Below, one piece after another: positions 8,041 to 16,372 of a stretch of 64,000 bases of DNA. This DNA is from Cyclobacteriaceae bacterium (GTDB lineage: Bacteria; Bacteroidota; Bacteroidia; Cytophagales; Cyclobacteriaceae): assembly GCA_027533395.1 (NCBI GenBank), contig JAPZUF010000006.1:1-64000 (forward strand), in the 5' to 3' direction. Every line of letters begins with the position of its first letter. Position 1 is the first letter of the stretch. Made by a program: the position numbers and the translations under genes. Under the pieces are notes generated by a model. The model made no database searches. It saw only the letters and a program-made list of their open reading frames with translations, and was not told the DNA's origin.

Positions 8041-8075
8041 TAAAAAAAACGAAATGCTAATATGGGGTATTATGC

Positions 8076-8489
8076 TTAATTACTTTTTATCTTCGTGTAT
8101 CCTAATTCTTTGGCTTTTGCTTCACATAATGTAGCTAGCCAACCATTTTTAGAATGAAGAGCTCCATGATCCCCTGTAATCTCACAAATAGATAATGACT
8201 TTTTCGTTGCCTCATCAATTAATCTCTCTATCTCAATACCGGCTTTGGAAGTTTGAAATATTGGATCATATTCAAGGTAAAATTGAAGTCCGCCAAATTT
8301 TGATTTTACCTGCAACACCTTGGGAAGTGGACTATTATTTTTTTTGCAAGTTTCGCGAATATCTTCAAAAAGTTGTCTCACCAATCGGCTCCATCCAGTT
8401 GGGCAATCTGAAAAGCCTACATTTTTTAACATGTCACCATTATCAAGTAGAACTTGTGAGTCAAACTTAAATTCTAAATAATCTTCCAT
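8076..8489 (-). CDS. Uncharacterised 137-aa protein (KFGGLQFY family)
   Basis: There is no signal peptide or membrane span. It carries a pattern I recall from small uncharacterised bacterial and phage proteins: VKSKFGGLQFY in the middle, then a CE-containing turn (SICEITGDHG) and GWLATLC near the C-terminus. In relatives the turn usually holds a Cys pair and looks like a small zinc knuckle. Here the second Cys of the turn is Thr, so metal binding may be lost. It converges with the methyltransferase gene, with 35 bp between the stops. Function unknown. Confidence 0.6.
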   Translation of the reverse strand: MEDYLEFKFDSQVLLDNGDMLKNVGFSDCPTGWSRLVRQLFEDIRETCKKNNSPLPKVLQVKSKFGGLQFYLEYDPIFQTSKAGIEIERLIDEATKKSLSICEITGDHGALHSKNGWLATLCEAKAKELGYTKIKSN

Positions 8490-8686
8490 TTCTTCAGCAT
8501 TTTAAATTCTTAAAATTTTACTAAACTAATTTTATATTGAGTTCCTAGCCGATTCAAGATGGTTTCTTTAAATAAGACTAAAGAATATTACGCATTTGAC
8601 AAAATCAAATAAATCTTCAGTCACACATTGTCGCAATTTTTTAAAGATGAATTTGTGCAATTAAGAGCTGCCTCTCAATTTGCGGC

Positions 8687-8886
8687 ATGAAAAAGTTTGA
8701 CTTACCTCCCGGTTTTTATAAGATTCAAAAATCTGTTTCGATGCTTATGAAGCTAACCATAATCAAATTAAGCTTCTGTGTGTTATGAGCAGCGGTAGTG
8801 CGAAACGGTATTACATCAATGAAAATCATATTAGTAAAATGCACTCTGAATTGTCCGAACTTAACGATTACGGACTAATCCTTTAA
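8687..8886 (+). pseudogene. Possible frameshifted small gene
   Basis: From ATG 8687 the frame reads MKKFDLPPGFYKIQKS and stops at 8786-8788. A second frame, open from 8722 to a stop at 8884-8886, gives a protein-like hydrophilic sequence (KICFDAYEANHNQIKLL, then SAKRYYINENHISKMHSELS). Joining the two near 8725-8740 would give about 66 residues. I recognise no family. The opening resembles the start of SusC-type proteins only superficially. Confidence 0.3.
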
Positions 8887-8903
8887 TAGTAAACAACTTT
8901 AAG
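8882..8903. repeat. 22-bp direct repeat, copy 1
   Basis: The sequence TTTA-A-TAGTAAACAACTTTAAG recurs at 8952-8973 with one mismatch (A8886 against T8956). The offset is 70 bp. Copy 1 overlaps the stop of the remnant ORF. Confidence 0.6.
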
Positions 8904-8951
8904 TCAAAATTGAATAAGAATCTATTGATTTGGTTAAAGACTTTACTCCAT

Positions 8952-8973
8952 TTTATTAGTAAACAACTTTAAG
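8952..8973. repeat. 22-bp direct repeat, copy 2
   Basis: This is the second copy of the 8882-8903 sequence. It lies 38 bp before the hairpin of the orphan terminator. Confidence 0.6.
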
Positions 8974-9010
8974 CCAGTTACACAATTTTTTGTAGTAAGC
9001 ATATGGAGAA

Positions 9011-9035
9011 GGGTTGCCAGTGGCAACCCTTTTTT
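9011..9035 (+). terminator. Orphan rho-independent terminator
   Basis: GGGTTGCC, loop AGT, GGCAACCC, then six T on the plus strand. The minus side lacks a T run. No intact plus-strand gene lies upstream within 970 bp, so it ends either a decayed gene or a small RNA. Confidence 0.8.
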
Positions 9036-9147
9036 GTTATACAGATTAAAAAGAAAATATTATAAACTCTGATTAAGTATAGATTTAGCTTAAGTGAAAA
9101 AAATAAAAAATATTGGCAAGCATTTAGGCATCATCAAAATTAAATTA

Positions 9148-9528
9148 TTACAACTTAGACTTCTCAACTCCTGTTACAAAATATTTGGTTTCGCCTCGCC
9201 AAGGAAAAGTTTTGTATCTCCTGATGAATCTTAAATTTACATGTTCGCCAGATGCTGCTACTTCTTCTAAAGCTTTTATAACCTCTGCTTGGTCTGACTC
9301 TATTGAAAAATCTCTAGTCTCTGCTAACGGGCTTACACCTTTTAATGAGCCAAAAGATTCTACACTTAGCTTGCCTTCGTAAGTTTTAAAAATCATGCCT
9401 CTTTGGGTTACACTTAATACTCTGCCTGCCATAACACCTTCTTCGTAAACTGCGAAGTAATAAAAAGAGAAAACAGAACCGATTACAACAAGTACAAGTA
9501 GGATAGTCCAGGTGATAAATTTTTTCAT
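9148..9528 (-). CDS. Small membrane-anchored protein of unknown function
   Basis: The protein has 126 residues: one N-terminal membrane span (about 6-28) and an extracytoplasmic part of about 95 residues. Conserved-looking stretches are AGRVLSVTQRGMIFKTYEG, FSIESDQAEVIKALEEVA, VNLRFIRRYK and TKYFVTGVE. As far as I recall, such Bacteroidota proteins are often labelled 6-phosphogluconate dehydrogenase in databases. Nothing here supports that: there is no Rossmann motif and the length is far too short. It lies 41 bp downstream of the sigma-factor operon on the same strand and may be its last gene. Confidence 0.7.
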   Translation of the reverse strand: MKKFITWTILLVLVVIGSVFSFYYFAVYEEGVMAGRVLSVTQRGMIFKTYEGKLSVESFGSLKGVSPLAETRDFSIESDQAEVIKALEEVAASGEHVNLRFIRRYKTFPWRGETKYFVTGVEKSKL

Positions 9529-9569
9529 TTCAGTTTGGTATGCTTAAGCAAGATACAAAATTTGTTTAA

Positions 9570-10664
9570 CTACTTTAAATATCTCCTGATACTTAAACCA
9601 ACTACCAGTATGATACCAATTACCGAAACAATCCACGCCCATATATTTGCTTTTCTACTGCTAACTTCGAAAGTGTAAGGTTTTAAAAGAAATTTTAGGG
9701 AAGAAGGTTTCCAGATAGCAGTGTTATTATTTAGAGAATCTGCATTTTGTTTTACAATGTTACCTGGCATTTCAATCTCTATCGTAAAATGACTATCGCT
9801 TGCCCACATCAGATAAGCCAATTTTTCTTCAAATGCTTTATTTGCCTTATTGAAATTATCTTCATCTAAATACTTTCTGATGTTTAATGAATCAAGTAGT
9901 GGTAAAACATCTGTATCGTATGAAGACTCTTTGCTTGTTAATTTTTCGAAGACCTGCTTTTCATTTTCTTTCCAAATCAGGCGTGCTTCTTCTACTTTTA
10001 AATTTTGTAATACCATTTCGGAGATTTGATTGAAGTAGGCAACAGAACCATATTGATCTGAAATTTTTATATTCAGGTTCTCCAAGAAAACACTATCAGC
10101 TTTGCTTAAAGGTTTCCCTTCAGCAGGAAGTTTGGCAATGAAATCAAAATCTTGCGCATTGATAAAATCTTCTGCCGGAGTTGATAGAAAATTGATAGGG
10201 CCAAAAGTTTCAGCATAATCAAAGTAGGTGTAAAACCAACGGAATCTTTTGTTAAATGATGCTGATATAGGCAGATGATTCTTCTGCTGTTGTTGCTCTT
10301 TGTTAAATTCATCCGTACTACTAAATTTCTTAGAAAACTGATGATCATACGTAACTCTTTCGTGAACAATAGATGAATCCTTACTCACTTTTTTTAGAGG
10401 TATGGAACTAATTTCTTCTACTTTATTTAGTGTCGATGAAAGGGATGAAGTATCCTTTGTTACTTTTTTCACTAATTTATAATTCCAAACTAATGAATCG
10501 GATATTCCCAGATACTGATGATTTTTTGAAATAGAATCTGATGAAGTAACGGTAATTGTTTTCTCAAAACTACCATCTTCGTTCACCACTGTTTTAAATT
10601 TTGCCTCATCTGAACAGGATGCTAATAAGATCATCGCCATTATAATTATCAAACTATTTTTCAT
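9570..10664 (-). CDS. Lipoprotein with C-terminal membrane span, sigma-operon partner
   Basis: The 364-residue protein has a lipobox (LLASC, Cys at about 17), a long extracytoplasmic part rich in Ser/Thr/Lys/Glu, and a C-terminal membrane helix (about 343-360, AWIVSVIGIILVVGLSI) followed by basic residues. It is thus tethered at both ends. I recognise no domain. It starts 4 bp after the anti-sigma factor stop, in an operon with the ECF sigma factor, so it is plausibly part of that envelope-stress or signalling circuit (inference). Confidence 0.7.
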   Translation of the reverse strand: MKNSLIIIMAMILLASCSDEAKFKTVVNEDGSFEKTITVTSSDSISKNHQYLGISDSLVWNYKLVKKVTKDTSSLSSTLNKVEEISSIPLKKVSKDSSIVHERVTYDHQFSKKFSSTDEFNKEQQQQKNHLPISASFNKRFRWFYTYFDYAETFGPINFLSTPAEDFINAQDFDFIAKLPAEGKPLSKADSVFLENLNIKISDQYGSVAYFNQISEMVLQNLKVEEARLIWKENEKQVFEKLTSKESSYDTDVLPLLDSLNIRKYLDEDNFNKANKAFEEKLAYLMWASDSHFTIEIEMPGNIVKQNADSLNNNTAIWKPSSLKFLLKPYTFEVSSRKANIWAWIVSVIGIILVVGLSIRRYLK

Positions 10665-10668
10665 GACT

Positions 10669-11148
10669 TTATTTTTTTAATTTTTTTTCAATCAATTCTT
10701 TTAGGTTGATTTTCTTTTCTTTTTTCCTTTTTAAATTATTTTTTAATAAGGCAGAAGTATTTAATACACTAGCTTTAGAATACTTGGGTAGTTGATTGTT
10801 TTTACTTTCTTCAACAGAAAATAATTCTTGTCCGGCAAATAAAATCAACAACATAGCTGCCACTTGAAAAGGAAATAACAACCATCTGCTCAGAAAAGAT
10901 ATATTTAAATCAACCTGTTTATCTGAATGGTTGATGGCTTTCATTATTTTTTGCACCGCTTGGGCTTGATGACCGGAAGCAAATGCTGCACGTTGTACTA
11001 TCTCAATTTGCGAAGTATAGTGTTGTACTTCTTCCAGTAAATCTTTGCAAGATTCGCACACTGCACAATGCCGCAAAACTCTTTCTTTTTCTGCTTCATT
11101 GAGTTCAATCCAATTCCAGATTTCTTCTTTCACGTGTTGCTCTTTCAT
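10669..11148 (-). CDS. Anti-sigma factor with zinc-finger (zf-HC2-like) domain
   Basis: The 159-residue protein has an N-terminal HCAVCESC motif (H-x3-C-x2-C, residues about 27-34) typical of the anti-sigma zinc finger, and one membrane span (about 88-106, LLFPFQVAAMLLILFAG). Its 3' part encodes a Lys-rich tail. Its ATG overlaps the sigma-factor stop by 4 nt, the usual sign of a co-translated sigma/anti-sigma pair. It is expected to hold the ECF factor at the membrane until released by a signal. Confidence 0.82.
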   Translation of the reverse strand: MKEQHVKEEIWNWIELNEAEKERVLRHCAVCESCKDLLEEVQHYTSQIEIVQRAAFASGHQAQAVQKIMKAINHSDKQVDLNISFLSRWLLFPFQVAAMLLILFAGQELFSVEESKNNQLPKYSKASVLNTSALLKNNLKRKKEKKINLKELIEKKLKK

Positions 11149-11714
11149 GGCTTGGGTGTTTGGTACATCTTCTTCAAATACATACTTACTTGCTTACGGG
11201 CATGAAACAAATTGCTTTTAATTTGCTCTTCTGTTTGCCCGCTTATCTGCATGGTTTCTTCTGTTGTAAAACCTTGCAAATCTTTCAACACAAAAACAGT
11301 TTTCTGTTTTTCACTTAAGGTTGCTGCTGCCTTCTTAAAACGCTCTGCCAATTCGTTTGCTTCTAACATTTTTGCTGGAGTTTCTGTTGAAGCAATTTGC
11401 ATGGCATGGGTTTCTGGCTGTTGAACTTTTCTTCTTTTGTAGGAAGCTGTTTTTGTATAATCTATGCATGTGCGAAGGGTTAAGGCATATAACCAGGTGC
11501 TGAGTTTAGATTGATGTTTAAACTGAGCAAAATGCCTCCACCATTTTACACATGCCTCTTGCACTACATCTTCGGCATCAGCCTGGTTGCCCAAATACCG
11601 AAAAGCCAAATTGAATACCAAAGGATAGTAAGCATCTACCAAATACCGAAAGGCTTGCTTATCGCCTTTTTGTGCCTGGGTTATCCAATGTGTTTCGTTG
11701 GTTGTGGATGTCAT
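11145..11714 (-). CDS. ECF-family RNA polymerase sigma factor
   Basis: The 189-residue protein has region 2 (about 25-90: YYPLVFNLAFRYLGNQADAEDVVQEACVKWW, then STWLYALTLRTCIDY) and region 4 (about 130-180: LSEKQKTVFVLKDLQGFTTEETMQISGQTEEQIKSNLFHARK). It is the first gene of the operon sigma, anti-sigma, lipoprotein and perhaps the 9148-9528 gene. A near-consensus -7 box (TATCTTTT on the minus strand, around 11750) lies upstream of the start. The target regulon cannot be seen. Confidence 0.9.
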   Translation of the reverse strand: MTSTTNETHWITQAQKGDKQAFRYLVDAYYPLVFNLAFRYLGNQADAEDVVQEACVKWWRHFAQFKHQSKLSTWLYALTLRTCIDYTKTASYKRRKVQQPETHAMQIASTETPAKMLEANELAERFKKAAATLSEKQKTVFVLKDLQGFTTEETMQISGQTEEQIKSNLFHARKQVSMYLKKMYQTPKP

Positions 11715-11783
11715 GCAGGGATAAGACGAGGTTTTTCGTCTGAAGTAAAAAGATACGATGAAAAAAGTTGAAAATTCTTTCTT

Positions 11784-14387
11784 CTATTTTTTCATCAATG
11801 AAATGATTTCATTGAGTTTAAGCAAGGCTTCAACCGGACTGATGGTATTGATATCCAACTTTTGGATTAACTCATCTACAGCTACAAAGCGCGGATCTGA
11901 CTCAAATAATGAAATCTGACTCGTTACTTTAGGCACGTTTTCAAATTTCTTATTCGATTGATTTTTGTGTTTGTCTTTTTCTAGGAAATGTAAAATTTCG
12001 TTGGCGCGTAAAACTACTTTGTTGGGCATACCCGCTAATTGCGCCACATGTATACCAAAACTGTGTTCGCTGCCACCCGGCTTTAACTTGCGCATGAAAA
12101 TAATTTTATCGCCCGCTTCTTTCACGCTAACATTAAAATTCTTTACCCGAACTAAATCTTCTGTGAGTTGATTAAGCTCGTGGTAATGGGTGGCAAAAAG
12201 TGTTTTCGGTTTATGGTCTTTGTGGTTGTGTAAGTATTCTACAATGGCCCAGGCAATAGAAACTCCATCGTATGTTGATGTTCCTCTGCCAATCTCATCC
12301 ATTAAGATTAGACTTCTGTCGCTCAGATTATTGAGTATGCTAGCTGTCTCCGTCATCTCAACCATAAAGGTTGATTCGCCACGCGAAACATTATCGCTCG
12401 CTCCTACTCTTGTAAATATTTTATCGATGATGCCAATGTGTGCCTCTGCTGCGGGAACAAAACAACCAATTTGTGCTAATAAAACAATCAAAGCAGTTTG
12501 TCTTAGTAAGGCAGATTTACCCGCCATATTCGGTCCGGTTATTACTAAAATTTGTTGTTGTTCTGTATCAAGTTCTATATCATTCGGCACATACGATTCT
12601 CCAGTGGGCAATTGCTTTTCAATAACCGGATGTCTTCCTTCTTTAATTAACAGTTTTTTTGATTCGTTGATTAACGGTCGGCTATATTGATTAACACGGG
12701 CAACGGTTGCAAAAGCCAACAAACAATCGATGGTGGCAACGGTGCGTGCATTCTGTTGTATCAACGCAATGTAATCTGCTGCTTGTAATACCAATTCATT
12801 GAAAATCTTTTGTTCGATGGTACTGATTTTTTCTTCAGCACCTAAAATTTTTTCTTCGTATATTTTTAATTCTTCGGTAATGTATCTTTCTGCGTTTACC
12901 AAAGTTTGTTTGCGTATCCAATCAGCCGGAACTTTATCTTTATTGGCATTGCTTACTTCTAAGTAATAGCCAAAAACTTTGTTGTACGAAATTTTAAGAG
13001 ATTGAATACCAGTTCTTTCTATTTCTCTTTTTTGTACTTGTAAGAGATACTCTTTACCACTGCCAGAAATGCCACGCAATTCATCTAACTCTTCATGAAC
13101 CTGATCTTTAATGATACCACCTTGGTTGCTGTGGATGGAGGCATCTTCGCGTAACTCACGATCGATTTTCTCAATCAGAAAATCGCAAGGATTAATCTGA
13201 TCGGCCAGCTTCGCCAACTGTTGCACCTGTGCAGTAGCCAAAGCTTGCTTTACCGGATGTAATCTTTGTAAGGATTTTTTCAATTGCACCATCTCACGAG
13301 GAGTAATGCGGGCAACTGCTACTTTCGAAATCAATCTTTCTAAATCTGTGATGTGTCGCAATTGTTCCGCTAACTTTTCAGCTAAGTCTTGTTGCGTAAA
13401 AAATGTATCGACAACGTGTAAACGTTCTTCTATCGCGGCTACATCTTTTAAAGGCAACACCATCCATTTCTTGAGCAAGCGCGAACCCATAGGGGTAGCA
13501 GTCTTATCGATGATATCGATTAAGGGTACGCCACCTTCTTGCGCTGGTAAAATTATTTCTAAGTTTCGGATGGTGAATTTATCCAGCCACACAAATCGAT
13601 CTTCTTCAATTCTGCTGAGGCTGGTGATGTGTTGTGTGTCTTTATGTTCTGTTGCATCGAGGTAATGTAAAATGGCGCCAGCCGCAACAATAGCATCAGG
13701 CATGGCATCAATTCCAAATCCTTTTAGGGTAACTGTTTTAAATTGTTGCAACAGTTTTTCTTGTGCAAAATCGAAAGCATAAACCCATTCATCTAAAGCA
13801 AAAGTTGCGTGATTATTTTGTAATAATGCTTCTAACTTATTTCTCACACTCTTGCTGTAAATCACTTCAGCTGGCGAAAAGTTTTGCAATAACTTAGCGA
13901 TATATGTTTCGTTGCCTTCTGCCACATAAAACTCGCCCGTGCTGATGTCTAACAAAGCCATGCCCCAGGTATTTTTCCCAAGGTGAATGGAAGCCAGAAA
14001 ATTATTTTGTTTTCTTTCTAGAACATTATCGTTAAAAGAAACACCGGGCGTAACCAATTCTGTAACTCCTCTTTTTACGATTCCTTTTACAAAACGAGGA
14101 TCTTCTAACTGATCGCAAATCGCAACACGATGGCCAGCTCTTACCAATTTAGGCAGATAAGAATCTAAAGCATGATGTGGGAAACCCGCTAACTCAATTT
14201 CAGATGCGGAACCATTTCCTCTTTTGGTCAATACAATATCCAACACACGTGCAGCCGTTACTGCATCCTGGCCAAAAGTTTCGTAAAAATCTCCAACCCG
14301 AAACAACAACAAAGCACCGGGATACTTCGCTTTGATAGCGTTGTATTGCTTCATTAAAGGAGTTTCGCTTGCCGATTGCCCTGCCAT
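11784..14387 (-). CDS. mutS: DNA mismatch repair protein MutS
   Basis: The 867-residue protein recognises mispairs and small loops and recruits MutL. Visible features are the N-terminal mismatch-reading F34-x-E36 (GDFYETF), connector, lever and clamp regions, and a C-terminal ATPase with Walker A GPNMAGKS (618-625), Walker B LILMDEIGRGTSTYDG and the ATHYHEL switch. Length and motifs match MutS1. The ATG at 14387 is preferred to a TTG three codons upstream, since the TTG lies inside the likely -7 box. The gene is transcribed away from pyrH and is followed by the sigma operon on the same strand after 69 bp. Confidence 0.97.
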   Translation of the reverse strand: MAGQSASETPLMKQYNAIKAKYPGALLLFRVGDFYETFGQDAVTAARVLDIVLTKRGNGSASEIELAGFPHHALDSYLPKLVRAGHRVAICDQLEDPRFVKGIVKRGVTELVTPGVSFNDNVLERKQNNFLASIHLGKNTWGMALLDISTGEFYVAEGNETYIAKLLQNFSPAEVIYSKSVRNKLEALLQNNHATFALDEWVYAFDFAQEKLLQQFKTVTLKGFGIDAMPDAIVAAGAILHYLDATEHKDTQHITSLSRIEEDRFVWLDKFTIRNLEIILPAQEGGVPLIDIIDKTATPMGSRLLKKWMVLPLKDVAAIEERLHVVDTFFTQQDLAEKLAEQLRHITDLERLISKVAVARITPREMVQLKKSLQRLHPVKQALATAQVQQLAKLADQINPCDFLIEKIDRELREDASIHSNQGGIIKDQVHEELDELRGISGSGKEYLLQVQKREIERTGIQSLKISYNKVFGYYLEVSNANKDKVPADWIRKQTLVNAERYITEELKIYEEKILGAEEKISTIEQKIFNELVLQAADYIALIQQNARTVATIDCLLAFATVARVNQYSRPLINESKKLLIKEGRHPVIEKQLPTGESYVPNDIELDTEQQQILVITGPNMAGKSALLRQTALIVLLAQIGCFVPAAEAHIGIIDKIFTRVGASDNVSRGESTFMVEMTETASILNNLSDRSLILMDEIGRGTSTYDGVSIAWAIVEYLHNHKDHKPKTLFATHYHELNQLTEDLVRVKNFNVSVKEAGDKIIFMRKLKPGGSEHSFGIHVAQLAGMPNKVVLRANEILHFLEKDKHKNQSNKKFENVPKVTSQISLFESDPRFVAVDELIQKLDINTISPVEALLKLNEIISLMKK

Positions 14388-14393
14388 AGCCGA

Positions 14394-14401
14394 CAAAGAT
14401 A
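14394..14401 (-). promoter_or_regulatory. Putative -7 box for mutS
   Basis: TATCTTTG on the minus strand fits the Bacteroidota TAnnTTTG consensus. It ends 6 nt before the mutS ATG, which would give a leaderless or nearly leaderless message. A TTC, rather than TTG, lies 19 bp upstream. Confidence 0.45.
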
Positions 14402-14554
14402 AGCTATGAATCGATTGGATGAATGCCTCAGGTTATGGATTAAAAATGCTGATTGAAATCAACCCATTTATTGAAGGAAAGCCGGATAAGACAATAGAAA
14501 ATCTCTTTTTCTTTACCATATTTGCGCGATTAATCCGACCATAACCATCGCTGC

Positions 14555-15262
14555 ATGAAATACAAACGCATTCTTTTAAAACTTAGTGGCGAAGCCCTGC
14601 AAGGTTCTTCTAAAACCACCAACATCGATCCGGCTGTGCTGGAGCAATACTGCGAAGAAATTAAAGCCGTGCATGAACAAGGTGTTGAACTTGCCATTGT
14701 TATTGGGGGTGGCAATATTTTCAGAGGAGGCCAGGCTGAAGCACTCGGCATTGAGCGTGTACAAGGCGATTACATGGGTATGTTAGCAACAGTAATCAAC
14801 GCCATGGCCTTACAAAGCGCATTAGAAAAGCATGGTATGTACACGCGTTTAATGGCAGGTATTAAAATGGAACAAGTGTGCGAACCTTTTATCAGAAGAA
14901 GAGCCATTCGACATTTAGAAAAAGGGCGCATCGTTATTTTTGGTGCAGGCATTGGTAATCCTTATTTCACAACTGATTCTACTGCCAGTTTGCGCGCCAT
15001 TGAAGTGCAAGCTGATGTGGTATTAAAAGGAACACGAGTAGATGGCGTTTACACCAAAGACCCCGAAAAATTCAGCGATGCAGTGCGATACGAAAAACTT
15101 TCTTTTCAGGAAGCGTATGAAAAGAATTTGAACATCATGGATATGACGGCCTTCACACTTTGTATGGAAAACAAATTACCTATCATTGTTTTCGATATGA
15201 ATAAAAAAGGAAATTTATTGCGCGTTGCGCATGGCGAACAAGCCGGTACGTTAATCAGTTAA
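14555..15262 (+). CDS. pyrH: UMP kinase
   Basis: The 235-residue amino-acid-kinase-fold enzyme phosphorylates UMP to UDP in the cytoplasm. Motifs are LLKLSGEAL at the N-terminus, [31 protein letters not shown] and [13 protein letters not shown]. Length is standard. It is followed by frr after 22 bp, the usual pyrH-frr pairing. Confidence 0.96.
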   Translation: MKYKRILLKLSGEALQGSSKTTNIDPAVLEQYCEEIKAVHEQGVELAIVIGGGNIFRGGQAEALGIERVQGDYMGMLATVINAMALQSALEKHGMYTRLMAGIKMEQVCEPFIRRRAIRHLEKGRIVIFGAGIGNPYFTTDSTASLRAIEVQADVVLKGTRVDGVYTKDPEKFSDAVRYEKLSFQEAYEKNLNIMDMTAFTLCMENKLPIIVFDMNKKGNLLRVAHGEQAGTLIS

Positions 15263-15284
15263 TGCAATCAACGATTTACCTCAT

Positions 15285-15839
15285 ATGGAAGAACTTGATT
15301 TATTATTAGAAGAAGCAAAAGACTTAATGCAAAAAGCTTACGTACATGTAGGCAACGAACTTACCAAAATCAGAGCAGGCAAAGCAAACCCCAGCATGGT
15401 GGATAGTGTACAAGTTTCCTATTACGGAACGATGTCGCCTCTAAACCAGGTTGCTTCTGTTACGGCTCCAGAAGCCAGAACGTTATTCATCAAACCGTGG
15501 GAAAAAAGTTTAATTCAGGAAATTGAGAGAGCTATCATCAATGCAAATCTTGGTTTTAATCCGCAGAACGATGGACAACAAGTGATCATCAATATACCGA
15601 TGCTAACAGAAGAAAGACGCAAGCAATTGGTAAAACAAGTTGGGCAGGAATGCGAACACGGCAAGGTGAGTGTACGCAGTGTGCGAAAAGAAATCAATGA
15701 GATGATTAAAAAAGTAAAAGGTGTTTCGGAAGACGACCAAAAAAATTCGGAAGGCGAAGTACAAAAACTGACTGATGATTACATCGCTAAAATCGATGCT
15801 TTAATGAAAAAGAAAGAAGCAGAAATCATGACGGTGTAA
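15285..15839 (+). CDS. frr: Ribosome recycling factor
   Basis: The 184-residue protein splits post-termination ribosomes together with EF-G. The typical sequence is present throughout: KIRAGKANPSMVDSVQVSYYG, PLNQVASVTAPEARTLFIKPW, NLGFNPQNDG and the C-terminal coiled-coil domain with SVRSVRKEINEMIKK. It is co-transcribed with pyrH. Its stop codon lies inside the stem-loop of the terminator. Confidence 0.96.
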   Translation: MEELDLLLEEAKDLMQKAYVHVGNELTKIRAGKANPSMVDSVQVSYYGTMSPLNQVASVTAPEARTLFIKPWEKSLIQEIERAIINANLGFNPQNDGQQVIINIPMLTEERRKQLVKQVGQECEHGKVSVRSVRKEINEMIKKVKGVSEDDQKNSEGEVQKLTDDYIAKIDALMKKKEAEIMTV

Positions 15840-15857
15840 AACACCGTCTTTTTTTTT
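15830..15857 (+). terminator. Terminator of pyrH-frr, overlapping the frr stop codon
   Basis: GACGGTGT, loop AAA, ACACCGTC, then nine T. The TAA stop of frr (15837-15839) spans the end of the left arm and the loop. Confidence 0.9.
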
Positions 15858-15859
15858 GT

Positions 15860-16300
15860 TTACAATTTTAAAATCAATTGCCTCTTCGATAGAGAAACTC
15901 TCCAAACGAAATTTACCGAATCTTGTGCTGATTTACTTTTTAAAATTTCAGGAGCAGTAAACAACAAAGAATCCGGCCCGATTTTCTGAATATTTTCTCC
16001 TACGTTTTGTTGCCCAATCATAGCATCCCAGAGTATTTTTTCACTTTCGCTGGCAAAGCTTGGTGCAGCACTTAGTTTTTGTGCGATGCCATATTCATTT
16101 TTAAAATAATGATTCTTCTGATCAGCTGCTTCTTTTTGTAATTCCCTTCCTTTCAGCAATGCTGCTTCAGTAATTTGCGCTTCAGTTATCTTTTTAATCT
16201 GCCCTGCTTCCATCTCAGCCTTAATCTTTCTTTTTTGTTCTTCCGTAAGGCCAGGACCACAAGCTACTGTTATCAAAAGTAAAATCCATAATTTCCGCAT
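15860..16300 (-). CDS. Small predicted lipoprotein, unknown function
   Basis: The 146-residue protein has a short hydrophobic N-terminus and a Cys at 14 (LLITVACG), a weak lipobox. The rest is charged and helical: EEQKRKIKAEMEAGQIKKITEAQITEAALLKGRELQ, then a segment ending RVSLSKRQLILKL. No domain is recognised. It is a single gene between the frr terminator (2 bp away) and the divergent prfA. Confidence 0.6.
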   Translation of the reverse strand: MRKLWILLLITVACGPGLTEEQKRKIKAEMEAGQIKKITEAQITEAALLKGRELQKEAADQKNHYFKNEYGIAQKLSAAPSFASESEKILWDAMIGQQNVGENIQKIGPDSLLFTAPEILKSKSAQDSVNFVWRVSLSKRQLILKL

Positions 16301-16348
16301 GTTGCAAATCTACTGTGCTTGGGCTATTCATTAGTGCTTGCGATTGAT

Positions 16349-16356
16349 TAATTTTG
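16349..16356 (+). promoter_or_regulatory. Putative -7 box for prfA
   Basis: TAATTTTG fits TAnnTTTG and lies 16 nt before the prfA ATG. A TTC stands at the -33 position with 19-bp spacing instead of TTG. Confidence 0.4.
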
Positions 16357-16372
16357 CAAACTTTTTACTTGT

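Larger units (their letters stand above)
8490..9147. other. Gene-poor tract at the edge of the accessory region
   Basis: About 650 bp without an intact gene. It holds a frameshifted remnant (8687-8886), a 22-bp direct repeat with one mismatch, and a strong plus-strand terminator at 9011-9035 with no intact gene in front of it. The remainder is A+T-rich and featureless. Confidence 0.6.

Noticed and set aside
8687-8788. N-terminus of a SusC/TonB-linked receptor
   Set aside because: The MKLT-like stretch recalls such signal regions, but nothing of the plug or barrel follows and the second frame fits a small soluble protein better.
9148-9528. 6-phosphogluconate dehydrogenase
   Set aside because: There is no Rossmann or catalytic motif and the protein is a quarter of the length.
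12190-12690. Antisense ORF of 166 codons within mutS
   Set aside because: It lies wholly opposite conserved ATPase codons of mutS and encodes a Ser/Ile-rich, family-less sequence.
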